A stretch of DNA of 64,000 nucleotides from Homarus americanus (GCF_018991925.1 NW_024735503.1:2538907-2602906); one strand, 5' to 3'; shown: positions 42,470-56,260, counted from the first letter of the stretch. Notes: generated by a model not told the origin, from the letters alone. Made by a program: numbers and translations.

Positions 42470-43770
42470 AAAAGAAAATGATAAAGCTTGTCGGGTTAAT
42501 TAGTCTCCAACAGAATTTCTAAAACAAATGGGAAGAGATGGGATCAAATGTTTGGTCAAAATACTTTTATATATAATTCTATTTAGTTTAAAGGTGACCT
42601 TGCCGGTAATTAAAACAAAATTATACTTGCATGATCTAAAAGTTTATGAGCCTTAGAGTGCTCATCTAGTTTTAATGAACCTGATTTAAATATAAAAATA
42701 AAATAGACGGTGATTTATGTGAAGATCAAAATAGATTTAAAAAAAATTGAGAAGCTATAATTGGTTTGATAATTGTGAGCGAAAATACTTTTATAGATTA
42801 AAATAAATTTTCAATCTACTAATTGATTTTTTAAATAACACTTTTGATAAGGTAAAGCACATTACATTTATAGACGTTTTCGAAAAGATGTGTTTAATGA
42901 AGGAGATATTAAATTTCCATAAACTCTTTTTCAGCAACAGGAATAATTATGCAGTTAGTAAACCATAAAATTAATTAATGGGTAATGTGAGAGGGAGTGC
43001 GAAAAGACTGCGTTCTATCTCTAAATTGTATAATATCTGAAGGTAATGAGAGTTTTAACGAAATAAGCTGTAATTAGTGATGAAGGAATACAGGTTAATG
43101 GTAAAGTAATATAGAACATGTGCTATATAGATACTGCTGCTTTTATTACAGACCATAGAGAATGTTATGATAAAACTTGTTAATATATTAGTGGAAAAGG
43201 GTGAAAAATATGGGTTCAGAGTTAATGTAAAGCCCAATATAATGGTTTTTTCTAAATTATAAATAAGTCCTAAAGAAACGGTTATGGTAGGCAACTAGGA
43301 ACTTAAACAAGTGAAAATTTTTGTGTATGTGGGAATGGACATTAGTTATTTAAATTTAATAAGAAAAATAAGAAATGATATACGTGCTTAGTGATATTTT
43401 ATGGGTCAAAAACGTGGATACTTTTTCACCAGACACCTGAAAAAGGTTCTGCCTTTGAGATGTGGTATTATAGAAGAATGATAAATATAATTTATACTGA
43501 CAGGAAAACAAATGAATAAGTACTAAAACTGGGTAAAACGAGATTAATATCTGAAATTTATAATACATGTATAACAAAAATGAAATAATCTGGTTGGCCG
43601 TCTAATTAGGGATAAGCGAAAATATTAATGGACAAAAATGAGGATAGGAGGGGGAGGGGAAGGTAGAAACTATGAGCGGTGAAGTCTGGATACGCAGGGA
43701 GGTACAAATTCTGGGAAGATTGGTAAAGACGATTAGAATAAAGAACTGTGGTCCCAGTCCGTCAGACATA
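42470..43770 (+). mobile_element. Heavily decayed LINE (RTE/CFDP2-like reverse transcriptase)
   Basis: Conserved reverse-transcriptase landmarks can be read in order once frame changes and stops are allowed. They are NDKACRVN and PTEFLKQMGRDGIK (42,478-42,564), LCEDQNRFKKN (about 42,715), FDKVKHITFIDVFEKM (about 42,843-42,890), GIQVNG (about 43,086-43,103) and the YADD-box equivalent YIDT at 43,124-43,135. Then come EKGEKYGFRVNVK (about 43,190) and the C-terminal YYRRMINIIYTDRKTNE (about 43,464) and RRGRG (about 43,648). These follow the layout of RTE/CFDP2-type endonuclease-reverse transcriptases. The catalytic DD has become DT and more than ten stops are present, so it is inactive. The copy is very AT-rich. 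The N-terminal endonuclease is not recognised upstream. Confidence 0.72.
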
Positions 43771-44570
43771 CGTATGAGGTAAATTGATTTTATTGATTCA
43801 ATTATGCCCGAAAGACTTTTTCAATTCATTTAAACTTTAGTATCACAAACTGCGTTTGAATATTCAGTCTCCGTAGATATATACAGTAAGTTTTGTGGTT
43901 TAGATATATTTAGAGGTTCAATCCGAAGCTAATTTGTCTTTTCCAGTGATCTCTGTAGAATGTTTGTTCTTCTATAATATTAAAAGACTGAAACAAAACT
44001 TTATGTTTAGTGCCGCGGGTCCACGACTTAGGAAGTTTCTTCGGCGGAACTTATTATGTTGTTGACTTAGACCGATACACATATATCTGCGTCATTCTGG
44101 TGTCACGGCACTAAAAGTTGCACATAAGATGCAAGGAAGTAATTTGTTATCCCTTAAGTTGCAGGCTCAGAGAATAGGAATTGTCATAAGAGTTTTACCC
44201 TCATGGGGCGGCCAAGGTCAGCGAGTCATCTTTCCTTCTGTGTCTCAGGGATATACCCCTGAATTATGAACCGTATATATGCAGTGAATATAAAACGTGG
44301 AAAATCGTCGTCAGTGTGGAAGACTATTGTGGTTGGTGGACCTGTGTAAAAACATTAACACCACGAGTCGAGGTGACATATAACAGGATAAGAATTACGG
44401 GTGGTGTTTAGGGTGAGAGGACTAGAGCCGCAGGAGTATAATGGTGAACATAACTGTGTGTGGCTGACTCTGATAGCGAGGCGGCGAGCGTGCTGTTGAC
44501 CCAGACACAGTCGCATTCTGGGTAATGTGTGCGAAGGAAATAGGGTTGTCACATTGTGCGCTTCACGGTG
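43771..44570. other. Intergenic DNA
   Basis: Nothing recognised; alternating GTGTGCGTGTGCGCACGCGC at 44,580-44,605 is a short Z-DNA-prone stretch. Confidence 0.35.
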
Positions 44571-44606
44571 TGTGTGGGTGTGTGTGTGTGCGTGTGCGCA
44601 CGCGCA
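44571..44606. repeat. TG/CG alternating purine-pyrimidine run
   Basis: GTGTGTG passing into CGTGTGCGCACGCGCAC. Confidence 0.8.
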
Positions 44607-45017
44607 CGATAGCATGAGTGTGCTGTGAGTCGTCAAGTGTTAAATGTGTGTGTAAACAATGCTTCTCACTCGAGTTGAGAGCTAACGTTAATTGTAGTGT
44701 TGTTGAGCACAACACTGGTTATATACTGACTTCTAGGTATTTTATATTGAAGTTCAGGTACAGTAAACAGTTGCCGATATTTACTGCTGGTTCTTTATAC
44801 TGGCTGAAGGAATCTTTTTTTTTCATTATCTACAACTACAACTTCATGAAACTTTGGAAGCACATGACGAGCTCTGGTATAATTGTCCTTATTTGTCTAT
44901 GTACTGTGCAGTACCGTGCTTTATATATGACTGCGTTAAATAATCAGTAGAGTTGTGCTTATATATGAGATATCTAAAACCATTTACTGATAAATAACAT
45001 CAATGTTCAGGGCACTT

Positions 45018-45105
45018 TATTCCATTAGACAATACATTATGCTTCCAATATCTAGACGGTAGTACCTCCCTGTTTGATAGCTACCTACTACCTATTATCT
45101 ACTAA
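45018..45105 (+). mobile_element. Dispersed repeat, copy 2 (partial)
   Basis: CATTAGACAATACATTATGC followed by GGTAGTACCTCCCTGTTTGA matches the opening block of the element at 24,700-25,142, with an 8-base deletion (TTCCCAG region). Confidence 0.65.
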
Positions 45106-45183
45106 TAAGCTCATTAAACATATTTGTCAGGAAAGTAACAATAGCGAGGGGAGAATACCAAATGTTAACTGGGATCTCAACGT

Positions 45184-45268
45184 ATTGATGTAGTTTATCC
45201 GCGGGAGGGTTGTATAGTCTTCCCGCGAGAGGTTTGCATGGTCTTCCCGTAGAGGAGAGGGTCTTGGT
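45184..45268. repeat. Short imperfect tandem repeat (about 24 bp)
   Basis: CCGCGGGAGGGTTGTATAGT, CCCGCGAGAGGTTTGCATGG and CCCGTAGAGGAGAGGG, each followed by CTT. Confidence 0.6.
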
Positions 45269-46070
45269 TGGTTCCTCTTGGTAATTGTGTTTTTCGCTAA
45301 TAATTAATTCAATGCGTTTAAGATGAATGTTTGTATACTAACAGAGATATATAGTGTGCTGAGAGGTTCTGTGGAGGGAGAGGAGGGGTTGGACTGATTC
45401 ATGTGATATCTAGTAAAAATTCCTATAAGCAGTAATGAGTGTGGCAGACAACCAGTCATATAAGATCTCCGTAGACTCTGGTAGTCAGTTGAAATTCTCG
45501 TGTTGAAGGGAGTAAAGCGATCCCTTCTCTTCCTTGCTTAAATGCTGCTTCAGTTATTCTTCGACATATTTGGAGAGTTGTGTCTCATCCTGAAGCTCTA
45601 CAGATATTTCTTACCATTCTTTCTATACAATGTGTGTGTGTGGGGTGTATTTCCATTAATGTGTGCGCTTATAAGTCAATGCAAATGTGCGTACGTACAC
45701 TTACCTATAAACGAGTTAATTCCGTGTACATGTATATACTTGTGTATATATGTGTGTGTGCGTGCGTGTGTCTCAGTTTTTGTCAGCATAAATCAGAAGG
45801 TAAAGTTGTTTCCCTCAGCCAATAGGTCATTAGTTGGAAATAGATTCATGTTTTCTTCTCAACCACAGCCATTTGGCGTGGGAAACTCCGGCTTGCTTTC
45901 AACACTTTTACCGAAGGAAAAGCCTGGAGGTCCCACGTTAAATCTTGACCATTTGCCCACCAGCTAACTCGAATTTCTCTCTTGGAAGTCACTAAGTTCT
46001 TAACATCAGTCCTTTTTAAAAGACATTTATTAGGATTTATGTTCATAAAATGCAACGCCCGCATTTTTTT
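45269..46070. other. Intergenic DNA
   Basis: Open frames at 45,542-46,064 on both strands lack splice or family support. Confidence 0.4.
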
Positions 46071-46234
46071 TCAGAGTCAATCGAAGTAATAGTCCTTGAA
46101 CTGAAATCTGCTAAGAAATCTGAATTTAGTTTAGAGAAAGATTTATTATCTTTTCACAGCTATAACGACGAATGGACAGTAGAAATCTCTAGTAACATGC
46201 CAACACATTATACTTTTACTTATCAACAAACATA
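46071..46234 (+). CDS. Candidate terminal exon
   Basis: A textbook acceptor (CCCGCATTTTTTTTCAG) opens a 54-codon frame, phase 1 in: SIEVIVLELKSAKKSEFSLE, then LSFHSYNDEWTVEI and YTFTYQQT, with TAA at 46,232-46,234. A possible AATAAA lies about 310 bases downstream (near 46,545). No family recognised; by length alone the open frame could be chance. Confidence 0.27.
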
Positions 46235-47119
46235 ACTTTGCTCCTATTTATATTACCATTAACAACCATTATATATTTGTACTAATTCCAGTAAATACAA
46301 AAGTACAATGAAAAGTTAAATTGAAACCGTAAAATGATATCTAAATCACGAACCTCGATATTGTGTTGTATCATTGATCTTTATTAGTGTAAGTTTTATT
46401 ATGAAATACACTAGTCATCAACACTTAAAGATATCATGAACCTGAGGCCACGAGCAGGTGACAAAGATGTCTCTGACGATGAAACTCTTCTTGGGTATTT
46501 GGTATGACAAAAAGTTTCAGTGTCCTTTGGCATAACATATAAAGAAATAAAATAATTCTCAGAGTGGTATGAACTTGTGTCTAAAACATTAAGCTGCTAG
46601 AAACTGAAGACTTAAGCAGATACTCTCAGCATCAGTAACACAATCCCTTCATAAAAGTTTTCCAAAGAGGATGTAAAGAGATTGGTGGGAGAATACAAGG
46701 GAGTTTCCATGTTTTTTTTTTTTTGGTGGGGGGGGGCGAATCAAAATGAGCGCTGAATGATGAAGAACATTTGAATGACAATAACACCGTAAATACCCAA
46801 TGAGATAGACAAATAGAATGCAGAAGAGATGCATTGTAATAAACGTGTAAACTACAATCTTGAAGAAGCTGAGTGAAGAAAATTAGATAAATTGTATATT
46901 CGAAATTTGTCCATCAATTTTTATTTTTATAGTTGTTATTAATTGTGGAAGGACTATGGTGGGAATTTATAGATTAATATAAACGAAGAAATAGTAACAT
47001 TTATGCTGGTGGCAGAGGTGGAGGCCCTGATTGGTTGTAACTTCCAGGAACTGATGTGTCGGGTTTACGGTTTGTATCCCAATCAATCCTATTGTTCGGC
47101 GAAATTGTATGGAATTTAG
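46235..47119. other. AT-rich DNA
   Basis: Nothing supported. Confidence 0.35.
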
Positions 47120-47300
47120 CTGATCGATGATTTAGAGAAAGTAGAGAGAAAATTACTAAGGCTTGACAGTGAGCGGAATAACGTATGAGAGTTTAATGCA
47201 GAAAGAAAGATTGTAAGTATATACAGTAAGTGAATGTGAAGGGCTGGTGGGAAGTATAATGCCTTTGGAGATATTACGAGATGAACTCCATATGATATCA
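47120..47300 (+). mobile_element. Decayed LINE C-terminal fragment
   Basis: LIDDLEKVERKLLR (about 47,121) followed in another frame by SGITYESLMQKERL (about 47,178) matches the LEKVQR...LTYEERL layout found after the reverse transcriptase of jockey/CR1-type LINEs. One frameshift and several stops; non-functional. Confidence 0.45.
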
Positions 47301-48905
<1,605 letters not shown>

Positions 48906-48928
48906 GATCTCTGACGCCATAGGAGAGG

Positions 48929-48967
48929 GGAAACACTGGAGCACCTTAGCTTTCATCTTTATTCAAG
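48929..48967. repeat. Dispersed repeat block shared with 27,586-27,625
   Basis: GGAAACACTGGAGCACCTTA and following bases; immediately beside the TA run. Confidence 0.5.
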
Positions 48968-49634
48968 ATATCTTCAGAGGTGCCTTGGAATGATGTTAGA
49001 GGTGTGTGTCTGTTCAGCAGACTAGTAAGTTAAGAGGGAGGAAATATCTTGAGGTAGATGATACTATTTTGTGATGTTAGGAGGATATTGTTGCTTTAAA
49101 GGCGGCTTAACACCCTAACTTATATATATCTTCAATATATTGTACGGAGGACACGTGTAGTGCACAGAGAAAGGGTGCGACGTAAAGATTTACCATAGTC
49201 TTAATTGCCACATATCGTTTATCACCGCCTGTGAATATGGAAAAATTGCATTGCGAATATGTATGTGCACACTCAAACGTTACAAGATGTTACATGTTAA
49301 AGGTTTAGCTTACCACCCCTCGCGCGTCCCCAAAAAATTGGAGCAAAAAATCGTGAAAGGGTAAGCTAGCGTATAGAGGGTCACACAATTTCGAATATAG
49401 TGAGATGCACATCACCGTGTGAAAGGGTAGAGTGAGTGTTAGATGGTTAGGCGAAAAATACCTCATATTTGATAGTGTAAAGCGTTACTAAGTTGTATCA
49501 CACATAAAGATCTTAACACTTTAATTACTTCAGGCTATTAGCACACATACACGCAAGCACACACGCACACTCACTAAGTGTGTAAGTTACTTATAGATCA
49601 AATATTAGTTGTCCGGGGGACACTCACGACGTAC
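48968..49634. other. AT-rich DNA
   Basis: Nothing recognised. Confidence 0.4.
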
Positions 49635-50093
49635 CCAGGACCCAACCATACCAGGTCGGCCAGATGAGGACCAAAATAAGCCCATCCGCGCAGTGTCGTC
49701 AGACTAGCCATAGGCCTCGCTTCCACGTTGCCACACTCACAATTTCAACCTCTTCCAATTTTTTCCCCTTTCATTTTTTTATCTTTTCTTTGGAGTCAAC
49801 CATATTTATATAAGCTTGATAATAAAGATGAACATCTTATGACTGAAGTTAGCTCTGTATATTCTGTACAGTTAACTCTGTATATATTCTACAGTAAGTA
49901 CTATAATTCATTAAGGACCGAGAAATATACATCGGACACTAAATATTTTTTAGTACTTTTAGTGTTAAATAATTTACACAAAGTATTTAAATAGAGTACT
50001 TTGTGTTCTCAGTGATCTCAGAAGATGAACAAGTGTTAAATATATCTTTATTAACCCAAGTTTTATGGTGTGGTGTCCACTTTTATTATCTTG

Positions 50094-50094
<1 letters not shown>

Positions 50095-50152
<58 letters not shown>
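50095..50152. repeat. CA microsatellite
   Basis: About 28 CA units. Confidence 0.95.
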
Positions 50153-50155
<3 letters not shown>

Positions 50156-50189
50156 ACTAATATACCATAACAATATTGGTACAGTACTC

Positions 50190-50300
50190 ACGTGTATTCC
50201 AAATAAGACTGAGTGGTACGTGTCTGTAGGGGGGGGAGTAAATGAAATGTGGGTAGGCATGTCCGTAGAGTTTTATATGAGATCTGGCTGCCACTTTAGT
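50190..50300 (-). mobile_element. Dispersed repeat, copy 3 (partial)
   Basis: AAGACTGAGTGGTACGTGTC, AGTAAATGAAATGTGGGTAG and CATGTCCGTAGAGTTTTATA match the reverse complement of the middle of the 24.7-kb element and the same-orientation copy at 54,384-54,465. It lies directly 3' of the THAP frame on the minus strand. Confidence 0.6.
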
Positions 50301-50349
50301 GTTATATAAAGTCTGACTAATCTGTACACGGTATCTCGATAAATTCAAC

Positions 50350-50645
50350 TTATCATTATGCAAATAAATGAATGGCACAGCTGCTTCCCTTAGGAGCCTT
50401 TTGTTGTTAGGGCTTTTAATCCCAAGTAAGCGACTCTTCAAACCATCAATGTAGTCGTCCTTAGTGAAATGTTCAGAGCAAACTACAGCATTCTTGGTGT
50501 TGATGGTATCAGCACGACGACACAGGTTTATCCATACTTTCCTGGTGTTCATTTTGGGGAAAACCAAAGTACTTACCCAATTCCTTGAGCCTGCTGTTTT
50601 AACTATGGTGTTTGGACGGCCAAATGTTGCACAGACACTTGTCAT
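50350..50645 (-). pseudogene. THAP-type zinc-finger domain with a lost zinc ligand
   Basis: From ATG at 50,643-50,645 the frame gives a THAP domain of about 95 residues: MTSVCATFGRPNT, LVFPKMNTRKVW (Pro30, Trp38), CRRAD, NAVVCSEHFTKDDY (Cys56, His59) and EAAVPF at 88-92. These are the C2CH layout and AVPF signature of THAP DNA-binding domains. The second zinc Cys, expected at residue 10 (CATFGC), is Arg; a CGT codon is one transition from TGT. After AVPF the frame runs into repeat DNA and stops near 50,157, so no transposase or partner domain follows. It is most likely a decayed transposon or retrocopy piece. An alternative is a first exon with a divergent ligand. Confidence 0.6.
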
Positions 50646-50841
50646 AATTGTTGAAAGGAATGAATATTAATCCAAAATGATAACATTGCCTTTACTATAC
50701 TACACTGCATTGCACCTGTACATTCGGTACAAAGAACTGAATTGGCTGGGTCGGCCCCAGATGGCGAGGGTGACGTCACACAAACTCCACCCACATGCTC
50801 GAGCTGGCTCATCTGGCCGACATGGTATGGTTGGGTCCTGG

Positions 50842-51341
50842 ACGTACCTAGCGCATACTTTACCTGTGGTTGATATCGAGGTAAGGTACTGTATCACAAA
50901 CAAATGATCAAGTTGATGAAAATTTTATGACCCATAAATAATTACGACAGGGTATAGATTACTCTTATAATTACTCAAAAGAAATGATTCTTATAATAAC
51001 ATTCTATTCTGGTTTCATTATTCATCATCATTGTAATTGCAATCAATATGATTTTTTCTTAATTACAATTGATAAAAAACAGGAATAGAGCAAGTGGTTC
51101 TATGTAATTAAAAGACAATTCTAATACAATTGTCACTATATTAATATTTACTTCCCGAAGACAAAAGAGTTTACAGAGAAAGAAAGTTTGGCAACAGCAA
51201 CACACAGTCGCCCACTCGGTATAATTAACAGTATATATATTTATGATGTTTGCCTTAAAAGTCTGAATTATTATTTCCCCAGAGTGATGATTATGGAATT
51301 GTATTTAGGTATTTTATTTATTTTTATAGGACTTGAGACAG
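50842..51341. other. AT-rich DNA
   Basis: Nothing recognised. Confidence 0.4.
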
Positions 51342-51532
51342 CTTAGTGTTGTATATAAACGGTAGAGAGTATTTCCCTGCAGCACAAAGTACAGGAGCAG
51401 TTTGTGATTACTTTTCTACTGTACTGAATTGTAAACCACTTTGGTTATTACATTTCGTAGAGGGTATGTACTGCTCCGGGTTCACGAGTCTGAAACTCGG
51501 GGTTTATGGTTCAGGGGGAGAGGCAAATGGAC
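51342..51532 (+). CDS. Candidate internal exon, unidentified
   Basis: 191 bases from acceptor TTGAGACAG (after a strong T-rich tract) to donor GGAC|GTGAGTAG, phase 2 in and 1 out. Exactly 63 codons are open: LVLYINGREYFPAAQSTGAV, then CDYFSTVLNC and MYCSGFTSLKLGV. Three cysteines. A second acceptor 11 bases earlier (TTTTTATAG) would introduce a stop. Unrecognised; chance is possible. Confidence 0.3.
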
Positions 51533-51992
51533 GTGAGTAGTTGACAGTACAATCAATAAAAGTAAAAATATGAAGATTGATTATTGTTTGACATTCAGAA
51601 CAAGTCTCCTATAGCGGAACAACCGGAACACTTAAAACAAAATAAACAATAAACGAACGTCACAATTTCTCAGGGATAATTATCTTTTGTGTATTTGCTC
51701 CGGCTTGGTAGAACAGCCTGGCGGGTACAACGACTTTGTTTACTTGTCATTAACAAAACAGCTTTAATATACGAGAGCTCACAATATTTTCTTTTCATTT
51801 TACTGTATGAATGAATTTTTTGTTCCCTAATTTTTAGTACTGTTTATACAAAGAATGGCTGTGAATTACTGAGGCAATGTTTAAACTCTTTTTCGAACTG
51901 ACTCTGACATAAAACCGGAAGACCAGATGCTAACACAAACGTCTAGGTAACATGCTTCATGTACTAAGGACAGTGGGCAAAGGAGAAGATAA
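51533..51992. other. AT-rich DNA
   Basis: Nothing recognised. Confidence 0.4.
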
Positions 51993-52053
51993 GCGTGGCT
52001 GTCTGTCTGTCTCTGCCTGCCTGCCTGTCTGTCTGTCTCTGCCTGTCTGCCTG
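51993..52053. repeat. CTGT/CTGC tetranucleotide array
   Basis: Interleaved CTGT and CTGC units with CTCTGC interruptions. Confidence 0.88.
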
Positions 52054-53335
52054 CCATACAGACTCGAAACTCATCAAAGGGTCGTACTGGAGTACCGAGT
52101 CACTAACGTGTTGACTATCTTATGCTGCCACCTTGTGTGCCTGGGTAGCTGTTGACCAGTATGATCAGGGTGTTTCACAAGTGTGGATTCATAGTAAGGC
52201 GTTGTATCCTTAAAGTTAAACACTCATCTAATGTGGAATTTGCATATATCTTGAAATAAAATATGTTCACGATTCAGTAACACAGTCAAGAGAAAGTAGA
52301 ACCGTTGTTTCTCTTGAAGTAAGTGAAATGTCATGGGGGTATTTTGTTTCTTGAACTATGTAGAACCGATATTGGAAATGTGTTTGTTTAACTTTACAGA
52401 TATAATGTGTGAGTGTGTGTCGAGGCTAATGTTGCTGCAGCAGAGATCTCATGTTACCGTCCTAGCTGGCAGGATATGGGTTGTATAGGGAGTCTTAGAA
52501 CACAGCCTTGGTGGAGTGTGTGAGGCAGGTGATAGGAGAGGGATTAGTGTTGCAACAAAAAGGTGGTGTTGAAAACAGTTAACTTGAGAGACAAACTTAC
52601 AACAGGAAATATTTAATACACTGTACATGAAGAAATATCAACATAGAGACAATTTAAAACGTAAACAAAGAATATCAATGGTATCCTGAAAATAGAGACG
52701 AAATAATAAATCAAAATGCAACATTGTTAGTCTTTGTAAATAGGACATCTGTGTACCTGTTAAATATTATCTTACATGAGTGAATAAAAAAAACTATTAC
52801 GATACCGCTGTACAGTTCCCTGGCTCCTTAGAGACACTGAAATGACTGACCCAAAAGCCTGTTCGTAATCCAAGATGACTAAACATGACGTGTGTGGGTT
52901 TAATTACCTGTCCAAGTTAAGGCAACGTAATTAGGCTACCTGGAGGATCTTTGTGGGTTTATTAGATTAATGGGGAAATTTAATTTATATCGATTCTAAT
53001 TAAGAGAATAATTTCTGGAATAGTGATGAGACTCACGCGTGCAAATCTTAGTAATTTGTGAAGAATGACAGGGAGGAAACCCGAAACTTTTTACCTCAAT
53101 GTCACATACCCAAAATTATTGCTTCAGTTACACACAGTTTCCTCCCTTTCTCATATTATTATTTCTCTCTATTCCATTTTCTCAATCCCCTTACTTCTGT
53201 TATTATTGAATTCCTGGACAATATTTTTTTCATATTCAGTCATATTACTTTTAATTAACAAACGATATTATTTCTCATAGAGTATATATTGTTTCTTTTT
53301 ATTTATGCAATTTATTTTATTTTTATTATTACTAA
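52054..53335. other. Intergenic DNA
   Basis: Nothing supported. Confidence 0.4.
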
Positions 53336-53640
53336 CATCCATTTTTCCCTCGCATTCCTCCTCTTCTCGTTCATTTCCCCTCATTCTTAACGTCGCCTTC
53401 CTCCTCTCCTCACCCCACTCCCCTCTTCAGTCTTCCCCTCACTCTAGTCCTCGACTCCCATTACTTCTCCCCTCACTTCTGCTTTCGTCTCACCCTGCCC
53501 TCCTTTCCTCTCCCCTGTCCCTCCCTCTTCTCCCCAGCCCTGCCCTCCTCTCCCCAGCCCTGCCCTCCTCTCCCTAGCCCTGCCCTGCCCTTCTCTCCCC
53601 TGCCCCACCCTCCTCTCCCCTGCCCTGCCCTACAACCATC
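53336..53640. repeat. C/T-rich region with CCCTGCCCTCCTCTC units
   Basis: Polypyrimidine plus strand; from about 53,510 units of CCTGCCCTCCTCTCCCCAG repeat imperfectly. Confidence 0.85.
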
Positions 53641-54124
53641 CTTGCCGCTCCTCCATCACCGTCACAGGGTGGTAAAGGAGGCGCCCTTTTAACCTTAAGA
53701 ACCGACATAAATAACACTTACACCATCATGGGGTCGCCTCATCAATTGCCGAAAATTACTTGCCAATAAAAAAAGGTGATTTTAGTAATTGAGGAAATAT
53801 GTTTAAGTCGCTTTTTTCGGCCTCAAACATAGATTATGGATTTATTGAAAGCGAGACTCGGCTGATCTTTAGTGTATGTCACACTCGTACTTGTCTGTGA
53901 GTTTGGTCACTCTTTTGTTTCTTAATTCAGGCATTTTTTAAAAATTATATAATTTAATAGTTTTATTTAAGCTTACAAGCTTTATAAATATATTGAAACT
54001 TGCTGAGTTACCCAGCGTCGGCCTGGTGGAAGAACATGATATACTGCTCAGCCATCCCCTTAGGGGCCACCTGCACCGGAACCACCAGCTCTATCTTCCA
54101 AAAATGTGGAAATGCATAAAAAGA
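53641..54124. other. AT-rich DNA with a GC patch
   Basis: 54,000-54,115 is GC-richer and open on the plus strand ([20 protein letters not shown]) before running into the TA array; no splice borders, origin unknown. Confidence 0.35.
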
Positions 54125-54262
<138 letters not shown>

Positions 54263-54299
54263 AAATAGATGTGTGTGTGTTTGTGTGTGAATGTGGTCT

Positions 54300-54627
54300 G
54301 GGACATTTTATCCGACACCATTTGGTTAAGTTAGAAACCCATTTCTCAAACGAAGCAAAATACAATAAGATTTAATATCACATAAGACTGAGTGGTGGAT
54401 GTCTGTAGGAGTAAATGAAACGTGGGTAGCTATGTCCGTAGAGTTTTGTATGCGATTGGCCGCCACTTGTCTCTCTCTCTTTCTCTCTCTTTCTCGTGTT
54501 TTTGTAGGTAGTAGGCAGCTACAAAACAGGGAGGTACTACCCCCTGGGAAGATATTGGAAGCATACTGTATTGTCTAATGGTAGACCCTGCTACCATATG
54601 GCATCACGAAAATTGTGACCAAGTCCC

Positions 54628-54660
<33 letters not shown>

Positions 54661-54780
54661 TTGGACTTTTTATCCGACACCATTTGATTAAGTTAGAAAC
54701 CCATTTCACAAATTAAGCAAAATACAATAAGACTTAACAACACATAAGACTGAGTGGTGCACGTCTGTAAACGTCGCAAA
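54300..54780 (-). mobile_element. Dispersed repeat with internal GT microsatellite, copy 4
   Basis: Reverse complement of the 24.7-kb element, with the block ACACCATTTGGTTAAGTTAG ... AAGACTGAGTGGT appearing twice (about 54,314 and 54,675). Between them are GGCAGCTACAAAACAGGGAG, ATTGTCTAATGGTAGACCCT and a GT run at 54,630-54,659. The duplicated layout mirrors the two-part arrangement at 24.7-25.1 kb, so the unit is probably a tandem or LTR-like dimer. Confidence 0.65.
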
Positions 54781-56189
54781 TCACGGCAAGTTTTTCTATA
54801 TAACATTATTAATCCTTTTTAACCTTATAATTTCTAATTATTGTTATTGTGTCAGAATAAAAACAATAATAATTATCTTTATACTCTTTAGAATTTATTA
54901 AAATAAAACATAAAGTAAGTCCCAGCTTCACTAATGTATGGATGGGGGAATCAGTGAGTCAGACAGTCTAGAAGTTGAGAGGCAAGAGTTATGTATTTCA
55001 TGGAAGGATTAGATGTGCTCTAAATATAATAAAGATGCATACAAAAAGTATTAGTCGTGTACTTCTAAACCAATTATCTTAATATTTTCCTTCGATAAAA
55101 CACAACTCACTGCATGAAGTTCAGTAATAAAACTATATAGAATTATGTATAATTTTAACTCCACACCGTAAGAATAACACAAAGACTGACATACTACACC
55201 GATGAACTTGTGAAGTGATAGAGAATACAGTATATAGATAGCATCGCCTTCAGTTCTCGTCCAACCAGCCAACAAGTGTGCAATGTTAAGTTTCACCATC
55301 CAAGTTATATATCAATAAAACTCACAAGGTAATAATAATTAGTGCGAGCTATTCAGTGTGCATCTAATGTGACGGACTAATAATAATCCTGTTAAAAGTA
55401 ATGTTATCAAAGCTAAGAAATTCGAGTGTTTCTACAGTTGGATTTTCCTTGTTTTCTGTAACAGCAAATACAGAAGTTCATTGAATACGAATTACCGTCT
55501 TTAGTTCAAGCTTTCATCAACCATGTTGGTGAGACGGGTTCTGCCTGACTTACTTTATACAAGAAGCAATTATTTCTGTAAACAAAGTGTCTCATTTTAC
55601 CCCAGTATAAGCCGACAACATTATTCCTAATTTAGAACTAAATTTCTACAAGAGTAGCTCCAAATTACCGCTAATTAATGCACCTGAGGGAAGATAAGTG
55701 TAGTGTGGATTCTGAGTATTGAGTCATCAAAGGTAAAATTTACCTCTTGCATATGAACCGTTGTGTATAATTATACATTACGACAGCATCAACTTCTGAC
55801 ACAAGAGAAACATATATCAACATAGTTCTATATTTGTTATGACGAGATTTCTTGTATCATAATTAAAGTACTCCGAAAATTATTCTTAAATCTTATAAAT
55901 GCTGATGTAATTAAATTTTGTTCCAGTAATGATTCAACAATTACTGACATCTATAAAGACTTGGTACAGCGAATCACTCATCCTAGTCCGCCACACTTGT
56001 GTTTGCCTCGCCCTTGGTCTACCTGCACGTGAACGAGGAAGTTTTGTATACACTGTACAGTAGAATACGGAGACATGGGTGATGCTGAAACAAGTACTAT
56101 GGATGTTATGACCATTTTACGAACGTACATATAGATTTTTCTGGTGTTCTATGAATCGCAGATTTGGTTACCGAACACTACAATTGAGG
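54781..56189. other. AT-rich DNA
   Basis: Nothing recognised. Confidence 0.4.
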
Positions 56190-56260
56190 AAGAAAAGGCA
56201 ACTGCAGTACGGACTACACTGCCTCCCTCTGTACTGAAGGCTTAGAATTCGGTTTGCTGT
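56190..56260 (+). mobile_element. SINE 3' fragment
   Basis: 56,215-56,244 matches 3,443-3,472 at 27 of 30 bases (GCCTCCCTCTGTACTGAAGG), same orientation, without the tRNA-like head. The GC-richer sequence to 56,460 may be more of the element or its flank. Confidence 0.45.

Larger units (their letters stand above)
49635..50841. mobile_element. Inverted-arm unit enclosing a THAP relic
   Basis: The 34-base arms 49,635-49,668 and 50,808-50,841 are reverse complements with one mismatch (arm starts CCAGGACCCAACCATACCA). They enclose 1.1 kb holding a CA run, part of the dispersed repeat and the minus-strand THAP domain. P-type DNA transposons have about 31-base terminal repeats and a THAP DNA-binding domain, so a non-autonomous relative is conceivable. 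I find no target-site duplication, so the arms could also be two inverted copies of an unrelated repeat. Confidence 0.4.

Noticed and set aside
45542..46064. Opposing open frames of 72-141 codons
   Set aside because: No splice borders, Cys-rich segment derives from TG/AT-rich repeats, and both strands are open.
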